Shown here piece by piece: positions 31,801-42,777 of a stretch of DNA of 64,000 nucleotides. Below the pieces are notes generated by a model. It had not been told where the DNA came from. It did no database searches and worked only from the letters and a program-made list of their open reading frames with translations. Each line of letters starts with the position of its first letter. Position 1 is the stretch's first letter. Origin of the DNA: Ophiosphaerella korrae (taxonomy: Eukaryota > Ascomycota > Dothideomycetes > Pleosporales > Phaeosphaeriaceae); assembly GCA_028456385.1 (NCBI GenBank), contig JALNQF010000042.1, positions 124,001 to 188,000 of the forward strand, in the 5' to 3' direction. A program made the translations under genes and the position numbers.

Positions 31801-33351
31801 AGATTCTTTAGAGGAAGATGACAGGTGTGCGTGTGTGCCACGAATCTCATCTTCTAGTAGACTCCACGGCGACAAGACGTTCTCATTTCTGATTGTGTAA
31901 TCACCACAGTCGTCAATCGTAACGCCATGATCAGCTAGAGCAGCGACAAACTCTTTGTATTGGATACCGGCAAGTACGTTGTCATCGAGAAGGAGCCTGT
32001 AGCTTGTCCAGCGACCAATATCAAGGATTGCATCGTCATTGTGGTTCATCAAGGGCTTTTGCTGTAGTTCCCGTCTTGAGTCTGCACCAACCACATCCGT
32101 CTCACGGAACCATGTGCTCCAGTCGCTCCAAGTCTTTTCTTTCGTGGAAAAGCTGGTGTGAACTACACCGTTAGATAATTGTTCTCCTTCATACTTTTGA
32201 ACAAAAAATTGCGGTGGTGAGTTGAAAGGAATAACCAGAGCCGTTTGACTGGGTAAGGCGTTCCTGACTTTACAAATTCGTTGTACTAGGGCAATTGGTA
32301 GCCGGAATCTGTACGATCGCACCTCGCTGCCTGCTTTTAATTTGAATTGGACATCCAGCTCTTTCCTATCCAGGTTCAGCATCAACTGAACCTTCCCACG
32401 AACGTCAACGTTGCGCATGATAGTCATTGACATGTTGGCATCCTTAGTACCAAAGTCGATCGAGTTGGCGAAGAGTATGTTGGTTTCATAGAATTTCCTT
32501 GATGGGTTTATTGGGCTCGGAACGGTGCGTAGGTATGAGGTGGACGGTTCCCATGTCGCGAGCGAATCTCCAACAATCAATTGGGTCGGCATATTTTGTT
32601 TTAGGGGCGGTTGAAATGTAACCCTAGCGTTGTTGTCGCATGAGCCTTGCTGAATGTCAATCCGCACTACTTTGCCAAATCGGCTCAGACTTTGGTAAAC
32701 GTCCTTGGTCCAGCACGTTTTGGAAAATCCCATAACTTTGATTTGGAACTCTTGTTCATTAGCCCAATTGTCCGCGGGCCTTCTTGCAATCGGCGTCTGG
32801 ATTGCGCGGTTCCTGTCTATGGTACTGCCACTCCGGTCGTTGCGAGATGTAACAGTAGAAAGTGTGCTTTTGCGTGGATTGTAAGTCTCGTATATTGTGT
32901 TGCCACCCATCGTCAAGGTGCGCTGTTCTCGTGCTGGGTTGGTTGGAGGTTTGGCTTGAATGCTGTCTCGTCGGAAGCTATGTGGAGGTGTCGCATTGCG
33001 CTCCATGGCAGGCGAGGACTTCAGAACAGGGCGGTCATAGTTCTGCCCTCCCGAGTTTCTCGAGCTCCCAAAGTAGGTGCGATTGCCTCCCCGTCCACCC
33101 CGGTGTCCGCCTCTGTTACCTCTACCACCCCGTTGATAGCTACCACTTGCATAATTCATGTTGCGATTAATGTAGCTGTTGAATAAACCAACGCTATTAG
33201 AACTGGCCTCGGAGCTGCGCTCGCTGTATGCTTGGGTGTTCTGATCAGCCATTTGTGATGGTGTTCTTCGAGCTTGGTGGAGAGTAGAGGTGAATATGTC
33301 AAGTGTTGGAGTTGAATCATCCATATTTGACCCTCTTGCGGGCGACTCCAT
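28888..33351 (-). CDS. RNA-dependent RNA polymerase (RNAi/RdRP family)
   Basis: Intronless gene of 1,487 residues, ATG at 33351. Residues about 60-100 are Arg/Gly-rich (RGGRGNRGGHRGGRGG), an RGG-type RNA-binding stretch. An RRM-like segment EFQIKVMGFSKTCWTKDVYQ, then LSRFGKVVRIDIQ, follows near 205-240. The RdRP domain covers roughly 600-1,260: GYCFTDGVGKISPFLAQMA, then QFRLGGCKGVLALDPKV, and the catalytic loop CSGGDLDGDDYMVLWD, where DLDGD (residues 1050-1054) supplies the metal-binding aspartates of the two-barrel polymerase. It makes double-stranded RNA for small-RNA silencing. The N-terminal RRM-like region suggests the SAD-1/Rdp1-like branch rather than QDE-1, with low certainty. The tail (about 1,425-1,465) is an unusual His/Glu repeat. 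The length is normal for the family. Confidence 0.93.
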   Translation of the reverse strand: MESPARGSNMDDSTPTLDIFTSTLHQARRTPSQMADQNTQAYSERSSEASSNSVGLFNSYINRNMNYASGSYQRGGRGNRGGHRGGRGGNRTYFGSSRNSGGQNYDRPVLKSSPAMERNATPPHSFRRDSIQAKPPTNPAREQRTLTMGGNTIYETYNPRKSTLSTVTSRNDRSGSTIDRNRAIQTPIARRPADNWANEQEFQIKVMGFSKTCWTKDVYQSLSRFGKVVRIDIQQGSCDNNARVTFQPPLKQNMPTQLIVGDSLATWEPSTSYLRTVPSPINPSRKFYETNILFANSIDFGTKDANMSMTIMRNVDVRGKVQLMLNLDRKELDVQFKLKAGSEVRSYRFRLPIALVQRICKVRNALPSQTALVIPFNSPPQFFVQKYEGEQLSNGVVHTSFSTKEKTWSDWSTWFRETDVVGADSRRELQQKPLMNHNDDAILDIGRWTSYRLLLDDNVLAGIQYKEFVAALADHGVTIDDCGDYTIRNENVLSPWSLLEDEIRGTHAHLSSSSKESSFKDLFTGQLHLTFPVRYQLEACLSNGYLKENNVTQEFLEKLASLDPRHAIQILEKVVDKERICFDPMEIFKIRVKANSEKVVPTHCISQRSVTITPTMIHVASPSVETSNRITRKHAADSERFLLVKFTDEKTEGRLRNMPNERAIALFERVRRTMKNGIIVAGRFYEFLAYGNSQLREHGTYFYAPTSSKSADDIRVSLGEFGHIKNPAKFGARLGQCLSTTRPMSIRVNAVPIPDIERNGYCFTDGVGKISPFLAQMAARDLGLSRPFDDPPSLFQFRLGGCKGVLALDPKVSGDEVHIRPSQQKFDTSHSGLEIIRSSALSTPFLNRQIVSVLSGLGVDDDIFIKKQQDMIHDYKQAMTDKNMAISMLRKHIDMNQTTLTMAGMVLDGFLDSREPFMMSLLRLWRAFTIKNLKEKARIAIDGAFVLGCVDETATLNGHLNDPQSSSDATRSQKLATLPEIFLQVDDTDHPGHQKIIEGTCIVARNPSLYPSDLRIVRAINVPSLHHIKNAVVFPQKGDRDIANMCSGGDLDGDDYMVLWDMDLLPDLINVPPIDFAPSHDEQPIEKSEPITVEDLIDFFVTYMQNDSLGQIAHAHLAQADLQGVHSATALSLARLHSQAVDYPKSGVPAQMSHDLKPKRWPHFMEKKFIRPNQTYKSRSILGQLYDQIQLVDFEPPWKTDLQNQTGLGKLAIKPFESRILDGYEFDECILSRAAEIKVSYDEDIKRLMAKHGIQTEVEAWSVFVLSHNHESRDYKFAEECGRTIAAFKSKYREICTKAAEVMTVDLLDFVAAIYTATARETEAALEECFKVKIVGGKSVPLRSMDFEHMPFISFPWLFPHQLGKIATEARRKKKQVSCSSNKVFPLLEQLSVRAQSKVSHDEKVKARQKKHSLHLKDEIHHEKTEEHHEKNDMHYGKTEEHHEDDNTMINLERLPKSELNKGQQGDIVSMKPGKKLSAYEKFLRLG
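28988..29108 (-). repeat. His/Glu tandem repeat in the RdRP tail
   Basis: Degenerate 24-33 bp units built on (C)ATGATGTTCTTC-type words (plus-strand reading) encode repeated H-H-E-K-T-E-E and H-H-E-K-N-D-M modules near the C-terminus of the polymerase. At least four HH/HY pairs are present. Copies differ slightly, so this is an old or slipping minisatellite. Confidence 0.65.
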
Positions 33352-33895
33352 GTTTGTTTGTGGATCAGCTTGCTCTTGCTACAGTTTGGAGGATAATGTT
33401 GGATGAGAGTGCTCGCCAAACGAGAAATTAAATGTGACGGCAGGAAGGTAGGGGCGCGTTGTTCGTCCGTTTGCTTGGAGCAATGGACTCGAATAGAGAT
33501 GCACCCAAGTGAGAACTCTGTGCAAGCGATTAGTGATAAGTAAAGCCAAGTTGTTGTTTTACACCAGGCGGCGGCAACAGCCTGGCAGTTTGTCGAGCAG
33601 GAAGCAAGTATTGTCAGTGAGGAATAGCTCGATCGGGCAGGTGCGTGGAAACGCAAGTGGCGATCGGCGTAGATCGCAAGCGAAAGGTGCAGGAGTAAAG
33701 AAGGCCTGTGAGAATATATGACAATCGGCTAGGAACTAATGCTTTTCGGGAATAGAGGAGGTAAAGGTAGAATTATAACTTTAGTAAGCGCAAAGAAACT
33801 AATGAGTAGCAGTGAAAGCCCAGTACACCGTTTGTATAGGCACCCAGATTAACTCACTAAAGCTCACGCTTATGCAAATATAGCACTCCGTCGTA
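33352..33895. other. Gap between RdRP and coiled-coil genes
   Basis: 544 bp containing the RdRP promoter and the 3' UTR of the upstream coiled-coil gene. The open frame 33156-33656 (-) overlaps the RdRP start in another frame and carries no motif. Confidence 0.45.
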
Positions 33896-36800
33896 TCACA
33901 AATCGCTTGTCTGATCATTACCTTCGTCGTCTTCATCGGGAAACCGGCCTGTACCAACTAGGAAATTGCCTGGAGTAAGTGGTGTTCCAGCCTCAAAATC
34001 CGTCATGCCTAAATCTGCTTCTACGCTTGCTTGCAAACTTTCACGCCTCTTCACATAATTCCCCTCGTTCAGGTGCGTGTTTTCGTCTTCAACTACAGTA
34101 AAACCTGCCGCAGTATGCCGCCTATTCGGAGACAGCTGCCCTATTGCCGAGCGTTTGCTTTGCGGCAGTCTTTTTGACAACAGTTCCACTCTGGGTGGTG
34201 CCATTGGAGTTTGTGCATTTGGCGTGTGCATTACAGGAACTTTAAATGAAGATCGCCCTTTTCGGCGTTTTGGTGTTGAGCCTTCCTGTGATGATGACGA
34301 GGTCGAAGTCGACACGGCTGCATCCTCGTCCGCAGTGCTTGTGATTCCTTGACGTTTCTTGGAGCTACTCTGTGCACCTTCCAAAGGCTGTGCTTTAAGT
34401 TTCTGTTGTCGATTTTCTTGTGGCATCCAATTTACTTCTGGGTCGACCCCACCTTTTTGGCCTCGTAATGCTGGCCGTTTCGTGGAATATTGCGATTGAA
34501 GACCCATCGATACGAATACCTGCTTTCGCCAAGTTTCGAGCTCCTCTAACTCCTCTTGTTGCTCTGAACAGAGGTTGGTAAGCTCCTGTATCCTGGCCTC
34601 AAGTGGCGGGAGCGATGTCTGGAGTCGTTCAAGATCTTGCTTTGTCCTATCGAGTGCATCTTCTGCGCGCTTGCCAACCTGCCATGATTCCCGGAGCTGG
34701 GCATCTAGCTGTTCAAGGTCGTCCTTGAACTTAATTGCAGCTGCTTGCATATCACAAGCGTACTTAGATTCGAGATCTTTGTATGCCATTTCTGAAGAAC
34801 TTATCAGATTTTGATGATTGACTTGTAAATTACCTAGCTTTGCGACGACCATGTCAAGTTCTTGCTTGGTGCCTTGAAGCCGAGATTCAAGCTCTTTATT
34901 TTGATCCTGGACTTGTGCAAGTTGCTCGAATTGTTGGCGACCGTTGGTGGTCTGTTCAGCGAGATTTTGTTCAGCAGTATCTAAGCGACGTTGCAATAGT
35001 TCATGTTTCTCGTTGAGTGAGATTTGTTGATCTTGATAATGCTGTACCTCCACTCTTAATTTATCTATTGTGCCACTTTGAGCCTCGTCTTTGAATTTCT
35101 GTTCATAGAGACTTTCTTCGAGCGTAATAATTGTGGACCGAAGTTCCATTTCTTTGGTATTGAATTCCTCTTTAGCTTTGCTTAATATACCGTTAGATTC
35201 AAGGATTACCTCGTGAGTATCGGCCTCTGCTTTCTTAAGCTTCGCAAAATAACTATCCCGCTCTTCCAAGGCATTGGCCCTCTCGTCATCAAGGCCTTCC
35301 ATATGGAAACGATCGTCTGCCGATTGGGTTTCGAGCGATGTTACCCGTTCGTTGATCTTCGTTAATTGCTGTTCCAATTCTTGTGATCGCTTCTTCTCGC
35401 GACGAAGAGGTTCTTCAACCGTGTGACAGCGGCTTTCTAGATCCTGACAGATTTGTGTTACTGAGCGTACAATTGAGTCTCGTTGATAGGTTCCCTGGCT
35501 CTCGAGTTCTAATCTAAGGTTGTCTCTCCAGTCCTCCAGATGTCGACCAGTATATTGAGTATCCTGCTGCTGAAACAGAGAGATGGCATTGAGCTCGGAC
35601 CTGCGATGAGAGCATTGGGCAGCAGGCGATGGAATCTTCCTCTGCTTGTTGATTAGGGCGGTGGTCATTGCAAGCGGTAACACAGGACCATCAGAGTGTG
35701 TGGCTAAAGTCAAGGTCAATAATAAGGCAACCACGGCTGTGCTCAGTTGTTGGTGTGGTGTAAACAGGTAACCATGGCATGGAAAGCAATCTGTCCCGGC
35801 ATTGGTTCGAATAAAATCCCAGAGCTTAGAATGAATCTGGTCAGATGACACTGCGGACACCACTGTGGCTTGAAAGGAGGGACGGATGGGGAGAATGGCT
35901 GTTATCTGTTCGACTAGCACAGTCAGGTTTGATAGCTGACAGGAGTCCATCGATGAATTGCACGCGTCCAAGATGCTATTGATCAAAGCTTTGATAGAGC
36001 TTTGTTGAATTTGGGCCTGAAAAGACCAGAAATTTCATCTCATGTAGAGTAGATATTCTTACATAAAACAAAGGCAATGATATTGACAATGCCTCACCAA
36101 GGTATTCCGTATCAACCAAGCTTGCGGCATTTGTCAAGCATAACTCATATTGAGTCACAGTCTCGGGGAGAAGATTGTTTTCCCCAGCTATCATAGCGTA
36201 GAAGCACAGAGCCTCAAGCTGTACAGCTGGGCAGATGCTTTCACGCAGGATCTTTGATGGCAGCTTCCTGAATGTTTCCAACGCTCTTGTGGTAGATTTC
36301 AGCCAGCTGTCAAGTGTTGATTGCTCGATAGCTCTCAATGTGAATACTGCAATTCGTATGCCTTCAATTGCGTCTTCATCTGAAACGCCCACATCGCCTT
36401 TTGCGGCCCAGATCACGCTCAGAGTAGTCAGCTTAATCGTTTTGTGTAGCCTACTTGCTGAACCAAACATCTTGTGCCCTGAAGCTGTCTTCCACGGTTT
36501 TTGGTGATTTGCTCTCAATTGATCAGGGTCAGACTGGGAGCTTGACGAATGGTTCATGACATCGGGATACTCTATAAGCAGCACGATACCGAAGCACCAT
36601 AATAGTAACATAGAAGCTTGGCCAGCGCCGCTAGAGGAGAGAATATGGGACAATCCTTGGTCAAACTGTTGTTGTACTTGAAATGGAAGCAAGCTAAGGA
36701 GGTTGTGACAAGCTCCGCTCAACATTGAGTACACTGGTTTTAGAGTTTTCGCATCTGGGGCCTCTGTTGCTTTTTCGAATATGCGCACAAAGAATGACTG

Positions 36801-37407
36801 GGCAGATGCAGGCAACGCGAGAGACACTGGAAGCGGCCGCGAAAGGAGAGAGACACATAGTATAGCATACTATAATTGATCAGTTTTAACTTTTCATCTG
36901 ATTATGTTGCACTTACATTATCAAAGTCTTCAGGCGAAGAGTTTGCCTTGGTTATCAGGGCATCCAGGAGACTGGGATTCTGTCGCAGTAAGGCATCTCT
37001 AAATTCGGGAGATGAACCTGCCAGTACTGTGTCAGTCCGGTTCAGACCAGTTGCACACAGTCTTCTTTACACAAGCTAGTTAGGATGCACAGCGCGTAAG
37101 CCCACAGTGGCAATGCTTCAGTGACAAGTGTTGCAAGCCTGCTGACTGCGCACGCCGGAAAGTTGTAGATGCAAGCTCGAACAGTCACAGCGTCAGCACG
37201 TGTAAGTAGATCTGCCAGGTGCTACACGGTCTCGCGTCAGCAAATATACCTTGCATATGCATCGAGTCATGCGTTTTGCTGCGTCGTATACAGCTTCAAG
37301 CCACTAGACTTGCAAGAACTACGGGAACTCACAGATAGAGATGCTGGGTAAGGGGACTCGATTATTCGTGTTAGCTCTAGGGACAAACGCTGGCCAATTT
37401 CGGCCAT
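33896..37407 (-). CDS. Large coiled-coil protein of unknown function
   Basis: 1,087 residues from five exons: 37333-37407, 37071-37221, 36917-37026, 36063-36869 and 33896-36016; introns 111, 44, 47 and 46 bp. Every junction preserves frame and joins hydrophobic helices smoothly (for example CILTSL/LLAGSSPEF and EDFDN/YAILCVSLL). Residues about 1-420 are helical and Leu-rich, resembling an alpha-solenoid. Residues about 560-900 are a long, nearly uninterrupted coiled coil. The C-terminal 180 residues are disordered with basic clusters (TPKRRKGRSS) and several S/T-P sites. A helical-repeat head plus long coiled coil and phosphorylatable tail suits a nuclear structural or tethering protein, but I recognise no family and make no functional claim. 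The first intron boundary is the least certain. Confidence 0.72.
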
Positions 37408-38870
37408 AATCGCTGGTAACTGGGTCGAGCCAAGTTAGTGTTAGGGACATAACTAAATAGGTAATCATCAAAGAGTATGATGTTCCAACGGCGTGTTGTG
37501 CTACGGCTGCCCAGACAACCGATGAACTGCCGGGATAGTGCCGCTACCTTTTTGAGACGAGATGCCTAACTACACATGTACAACCTCATCGGTTGATTTG
37601 AACAGAATTTGGTTCCACTGCTTACATTTATTTATTGTCAGCTCGTCTACGACCCGCATGCTTCCTCCGAAAACACCACATGTGCCGCGCGTTGCGGGGC
37701 TTAGTGAATTTTTCTTTACCGTTCGTCTGATTGGTGATTCCTTTCCCTATGTTGCTTTTGACGGTACTCACGCACTTTGGGCAATTAGTCATAAATCTGG
37801 GCAAAAGTAACAATGTTACGTAGATGCGCGTGGACTAACTTTCGGCTTGTTTGTTGTTCCTTGTCTCTACTGTGGTTGCGGTATTTTCATCAAGCTTTGG
37901 GCATTGTGTGGCCCTCAACTGACGAGATCCCTAGGTCACTCACTGTCTAGCGACCACAGTGGGATGAGAAGCCCAAACCCCATGCATGAGGTTGTCCCCC
38001 ACCTGCATCGTATCAGCTAGCATTCATTTATGCTGCACCGACAGGGAATTCAATTTTGTGAGGGTAATCGTATCACATACGCTTGTAGCTATGGTCAAGG
38101 CCGTCCACCGCTCAGCTTTGCCGCGGAAGTTTGTTGCTTTTTGCAAGGCTTCGTTTGCTAGAGCCTCAAAAGCCATAGGCAACGACTACGTATCCGATGC
38201 CTAGGTCGCTCTCCCTGGCACGTGTGTTCGTCAGCCAGAGCAGGCTCCAGGAAGAGGGAAATGTGCGGCAACACGGAGAAGATCCAGATCGAAAAATCTG
38301 GTCGCCCGTCCTTCACCGTTTAGCTGGATGGGCGATTGGTCACGCGAGCATGCCGCTCGGAATGCCCTTCATCGTCACTAAATCGCCACGATGCCTCTAA
38401 CAACACGCGTCCGCCGGTCTATTGCCCTGGTCTCCCCGCAATCACCGTGCCCTTGCAGCTGATCATGCATGGCATCCATTTGCTATGTGTGCCCGAAAAT
38501 TTTGTGACGGAAGTCAGCCTCCCACGCTGGCACTGGTCCAGCCCACAAGCTTGCCCAGAGCTTCGTTGCTGGCTTCGCCTGTGCGCTGTTAAAGGTCGAA
38601 GCGACAACCCGAAAGCAAATCGCGCCAACAGCGTTTAGATTCAAATACCTAGCTCTCCCCGCTCGCACATACCGTCCTATTCAGCTTATCCGTAAAATGC
38701 ATAGTGCATTCGTGCCCCATCGTCTACTCTACTTTATCGTTCCTCTAGTCCAGCTTTGATTTTGCAGCGTGATCAATGGCCGCCCAAAGTGGATTCGATA
38801 TTTTAGTCCATTCACTACCTGCAACCTCAGCCACTCGCCACGATCCAACTCACTCGACAAATTTTCAAAT
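37408..38870. other. Divergent promoter region of the coiled-coil and D-lactate dehydrogenase genes
   Basis: 1.46 kb. Holds one short minus-strand frame of possible interest (listed next). The remaining frames lack motifs. Confidence 0.45.
37628..37792 (-). CDS. Short basic ORF with a CPKC motif (54 aa)
   Basis: ATG at 37792 gives 54 residues starting MTNCPKCVSTVK and ending in a very basic CFRRKHAGRRRADNK. One CxxC pair and 16 Lys/Arg residues give it the look of a small nucleic-acid-binding or ribosomal-type protein, or of a fragment of a larger gene (a GTGAGT follows the CPKC codons and could be a splice donor). No family recognised; may be chance. Confidence 0.2.
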   Translation of the reverse strand: MTNCPKCVSTVKSNIGKGITNQTNGKEKFTKPRNARHMWCFRRKHAGRRRADNK

Positions 38871-41028
38871 ATGTTTCGCTACTCAGCAACACATTTGAGG
38901 CGCTTAGTCTTACCTGTTCTCAAGCGGGGTGGAATCAGACTGCGAACAACAGGAGCCGAGAAGGCCTACAGACCCGGAAATGGCTACAAACCGTTCTGGA
39001 ATTCAGGCAGAGTACTACTCTTCTCTACAGCAACCGGCACAACTACATATTTTTATGGCATGAATGACGAAACCGCGCGGCCCCAGACGCCATGGCGCAG
39101 GACCCCAGGACCCCAGTATGCGTCGAAGAAAGAAATGGAGAAGGTTAGTACTTCGATGTTCACGTCAATTTTACAAGGTACTGAAGGGTTCTATAGGCAA
39201 TCGAAGAGCTGAAGGGTATCCTTGGAGAAGATGCAATCAGTACAGATGACGAAGACCTGCACCGACATGGGTATTCGGAGTGGTCCTCAATTAACATTAA
39301 TCAACTACCAGTCGCGGTTGCCTATCCCAAGTCAACAGCAGAGGTTTCTGACCTCGCAAAGGTGTGTTACAAGTACAGGATTCCAATGAGTAAGTTCAGC
39401 CCCGTACGTATGGGAACCTTGCTGAACCCAATAGTCCCTTATTCTGGAGGCTCAAGCCTTGAAGCCAACTTCTCTGCACCGTATGGCGGCATGAGCATCG
39501 ACTTCTCTTTCATGGACCAAATTGTGGCGTTGCATGCCGATGAGTTAGTAAGGCCTTATCTTGCCATTGTATACAGCTGTACTAATAGAGGGGGATAGTA
39601 TGGATGTTGTTGTCCAACCTTCAGTACCTTGGATGAGTCTTAACGACCAGATTAAAGATTCAGGTCTTTTTTTTCCGGTAGACCCTGGCCCATCTGTAAG
39701 CGCTTCTGCAATCTTCTCAACAATTACCGGAAACCCAAATGGGGAAATTCCGGCCAATACTAACGAACGTGGTAGGCTAGGATTGGAGGTATGGTAGGAA
39801 CAAGCTGCAGGTAACTCTTCTAAATGTCGGCGAGATCGGAAATTGTGGGCTGACTGTATGCAGTGGCACGAACGCAGTCCGATATGGGACTATGAAAGAC
39901 TGGGTGATCAACTTGACCGTGGTCCTCGCAGACGGCACAGTAATCAAGACTCGGCGTCGGCCACGGTGCGCTTGTTCAAAGCTTGACATGTCCTAGAATT
40001 CACTGATTATTGCATAGGAAATCTTCAGCTGGGTACAATCTGACAAACTTATTCGTCGGTTCAGAAGGGACACTTGGCATAGTTACTGAGATAACATTGA
40101 AGCTGGCTGTAGTTCCTCAAGAAACGAGCGTCGCTGTTGTAACATTTCCTACAATACGCGATGCAGCAGCAGCAGCATCAAAGGTGCTACGAACAGGGGT
40201 TCCGGTAGCTGCGATGGAGATCATGGACGAAGTGCAAATGTCTGTTATCAACAGAGCTGGTTCGACTAGCAAGAAATGGAAAGAGCAACCAACCATGTTT
40301 TTCAAGTAAGTGCACGGTGGATTTGTGAGACTAGGAAACGGGGAGCATATGCTGATCACAAACAGATTCTCAGGGACTAAGGCAGGGGTGTGTTCAGCCC
40401 TATTGTACGATTACCCAGAATAGTACTAACTGCATATAGGTGCAGGAAAACATAAATCTAGTCAAAGCCATTGCTAGGTCGCACAAAAGTGGAGATTTTG
40501 AATTCGCCGTTAATCCGGAAGAGCAAAAGACACTTTGGTCAGCACGCAAGGAGTCATTGTGGAGTATGCTTGCTCTTCGCCGCGAAGGCGACGAGGTGTG
40601 GTCTACAGATGTTGCTGTTCCGATCTCAAGACTCCCAGACATTATTGGTATGAGGTTCCTGTTAGCATTATTGCATCCATCCAACTAACAGTCATGCAGA
40701 GATTTCGAAGAAAGAGATGGACGACCTTGGCCTTTTCGCAAGCATTCTAGGTCACATTGGGGACGGTAACTTCCATGAGAGTATAATGTACAACGGAAAA
40801 GATCCGAAAGAACGAGCCGCCGTTGAAAAGTGCGTCCATGACATGGTCGACCGCGCATTGGAGATGGAAGGTACTTGTACCGGAGAGCACGGTATTGGCC
40901 TGGGCAAGAAGGCATCTTTAGAGAAGGAGCTTGGTCTGGCCACTATCAATGTGATGAGGAATATTAAGGGTGCATTAGACCCCTACTGGTTGATGAACCC
41001 AGGTAAGATCATGGACGCGATTGTTTGA
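38871..41028 (+). CDS. dld1: Mitochondrial D-lactate dehydrogenase (cytochrome), FAD-linked
   Basis: 555 residues from ten exons: 38871-39143, 39197-39389, 39435-39547, 39591-39695, 39776-39810, 39864-39965, 40018-40305, 40366-40387, 40440-40647 and 40700-41028. ATG at 38871 begins an Arg-rich presequence ([20 protein letters not shown]), followed by one hydrophobic anchor near 45-60, as in yeast Dld1. The FAD_binding_4 fold shows [60 protein letters not shown] and [18 protein letters not shown]. The FAD-oxidase C-terminal domain has [12 protein letters not shown] and [12 protein letters not shown]. It oxidises D-lactate to pyruvate, passing electrons to cytochrome c. Exons of 22 and 35 nt are unusually small but keep frame and motif continuity. 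Confidence 0.93.
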
Positions 41029-41328
41029 TCACTTTAGGCCTTGGCTATTTTTGTACGCATTTCTTTACCAAGTTTGCATTGGGAGGATGTCTGAAATTTG
41101 GACATGTATCGGCTGGAAGCATTAATAGACTCGGCATCGTTTACTCAGCACAATTCATTTATTCCATGACATGATATGGCTTTGGCGTTGCCGAAACTTC
41201 GGCATGTGGATATTTCGGAGATGTGACTGAATGCCGCTATCGGTGTCGTGTTTTCACCCCACTAGCTTTGCGTCATAAAGCATCTCGTTGCTCAATTGAC
41301 TTGGAATTTCAAAACTGTCACCGTAGAC

Positions 41329-42636
41329 ATGGGTGCTGAAAACTTTACGGCGCACAAACAGGATTTTCCTAGGAAGAAGTGCGGTGCGTGCCTCTTAGCT
41401 GCTCACCTGTAGTTTTCTGATCCAAGCATAGGCGTTCTCGGCGCGACAGGCTCAGTTGGCCAGCGCTTCATCCTTCTGCTCGCCCTTCACCCACACTTCG
41501 AGTTACACGCAGTCGGAGCATCGGAGCGCTCGACAGGCAAAAATTACAAAGATGCAGTGAGATGGAAACAGGCGATTCCTTTTACTGAGCGTATTGGGAA
41601 CTTAGTGGTCAAGAAATGCACACCAGAGGAGTTCAAGGACTGTGATCTGGTCTTCTCAGGCCTGGACAGTGATGTTGCGGGAGACGTTGGTATGCAGACC
41701 AGTTGATACCACATGAATGGCGCTAACGATAAATGCATAGAAATGGCCTTCCTAAAATATAACCTTGCCGTTTTCTCCAACGCAAAGAACTACCGCCGTG
41801 ACCCTCTCGTCCCGCTCGTGGTCCCGACCGTAAATCTTCCACATCTCGATGTCATCAAGCACCAAAGGCAACACTATGGCTTGGAGAAGGGGTTCCTTGT
41901 GTGCAACTCGAACTGCGCCGTGATCGGAATAGTCATTCCTTTTGCTGCGCTCCAAGACAAGTTCGGCCCAGTAGACCAGGTTTCTGTAGTCAGTAAGTAT
42001 AATATACCTTACTACTGTTAATTATACTAAAAATTTTAGCCATGCAAGCGGTATCCGGTGCGGGATATCCAGGCGTTTCTAGTATGGACATCATCGATAA
42101 CGTGGTTCCTTTCATATCAGGCGAAGAAGACAAGCTCGAGACGGAAGCATCCAAGATTCTCGGACGTGTCAATGGAGATGTCACCGGGTTTATGGACCAG
42201 CCTATGAAGATCTCAGCGGCGTGCAACCGCGTTCCAGTTTTGGATGGACACACGGCTTGTGTTTCGCTCCGCTTCCAGAAACGCCCCCCACCCAGTGCTG
42301 AGCAAGTGAAACAGGCCATGCGCGAGTATGTATCTGAGGCTCAGAAACTGGGCTGTCCGTCTGCGCCAAAGCGGGCTATTGCGGTGATGGAGGAACCTGA
42401 CCGACCTCAGCCTAGGTTGGACAGGGAAACAGATCGAGGATATACTGTCAGTGTCGGTCGCATTAGAGAGGATGAGTCGGGTATCTTTGACATCAAATTT
42501 GTTGCTCTCAGCCATAACAGTAAGTCTTAGACGCCTTTAATAGTCTACCGTGTGCTAACCATTCACAGCTGTTATTGGAGCGGCAGGTTCATCGATACTG
42601 AATGCAGAGGCGGCGGTCCTGAAGGGATATGCGTAG
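41329..42636 (+). CDS. hom2: Aspartate-semialdehyde dehydrogenase
   Basis: 370 residues from five exons: 41329-41383, 41432-41689, 41741-41992, 42040-42519 and 42569-42636 (introns 47-51 bp). The NADP-binding loop is [13 protein letters not shown] (about 20-32). The catalytic cysteine is in LVCNSNCAV (C163), and the second-domain dimerisation segment carries [13 protein letters not shown] and [17 protein letters not shown] with the active-site His. The protein ends with [20 protein letters not shown], as in fungal Hom2. It reduces aspartyl-4-phosphate to aspartate semialdehyde, the branch point to threonine, methionine and homoserine. Length matches the fungal family. Only 272 bp separate its stop from the eS4 start. 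Confidence 0.95.
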
Positions 42637-42777
42637 GATAGATAGTGTTTGACATAAGTAATGCATTCGAAGAGATACCAGCTACAAAACTATTGTTCAA
42701 TCTTCTGTACAATTGCTCATCGGATCCTGAAGAGTGACGCACTGTTGACGAAGCCCCCCGTATAGTGGTGGTGGCCA

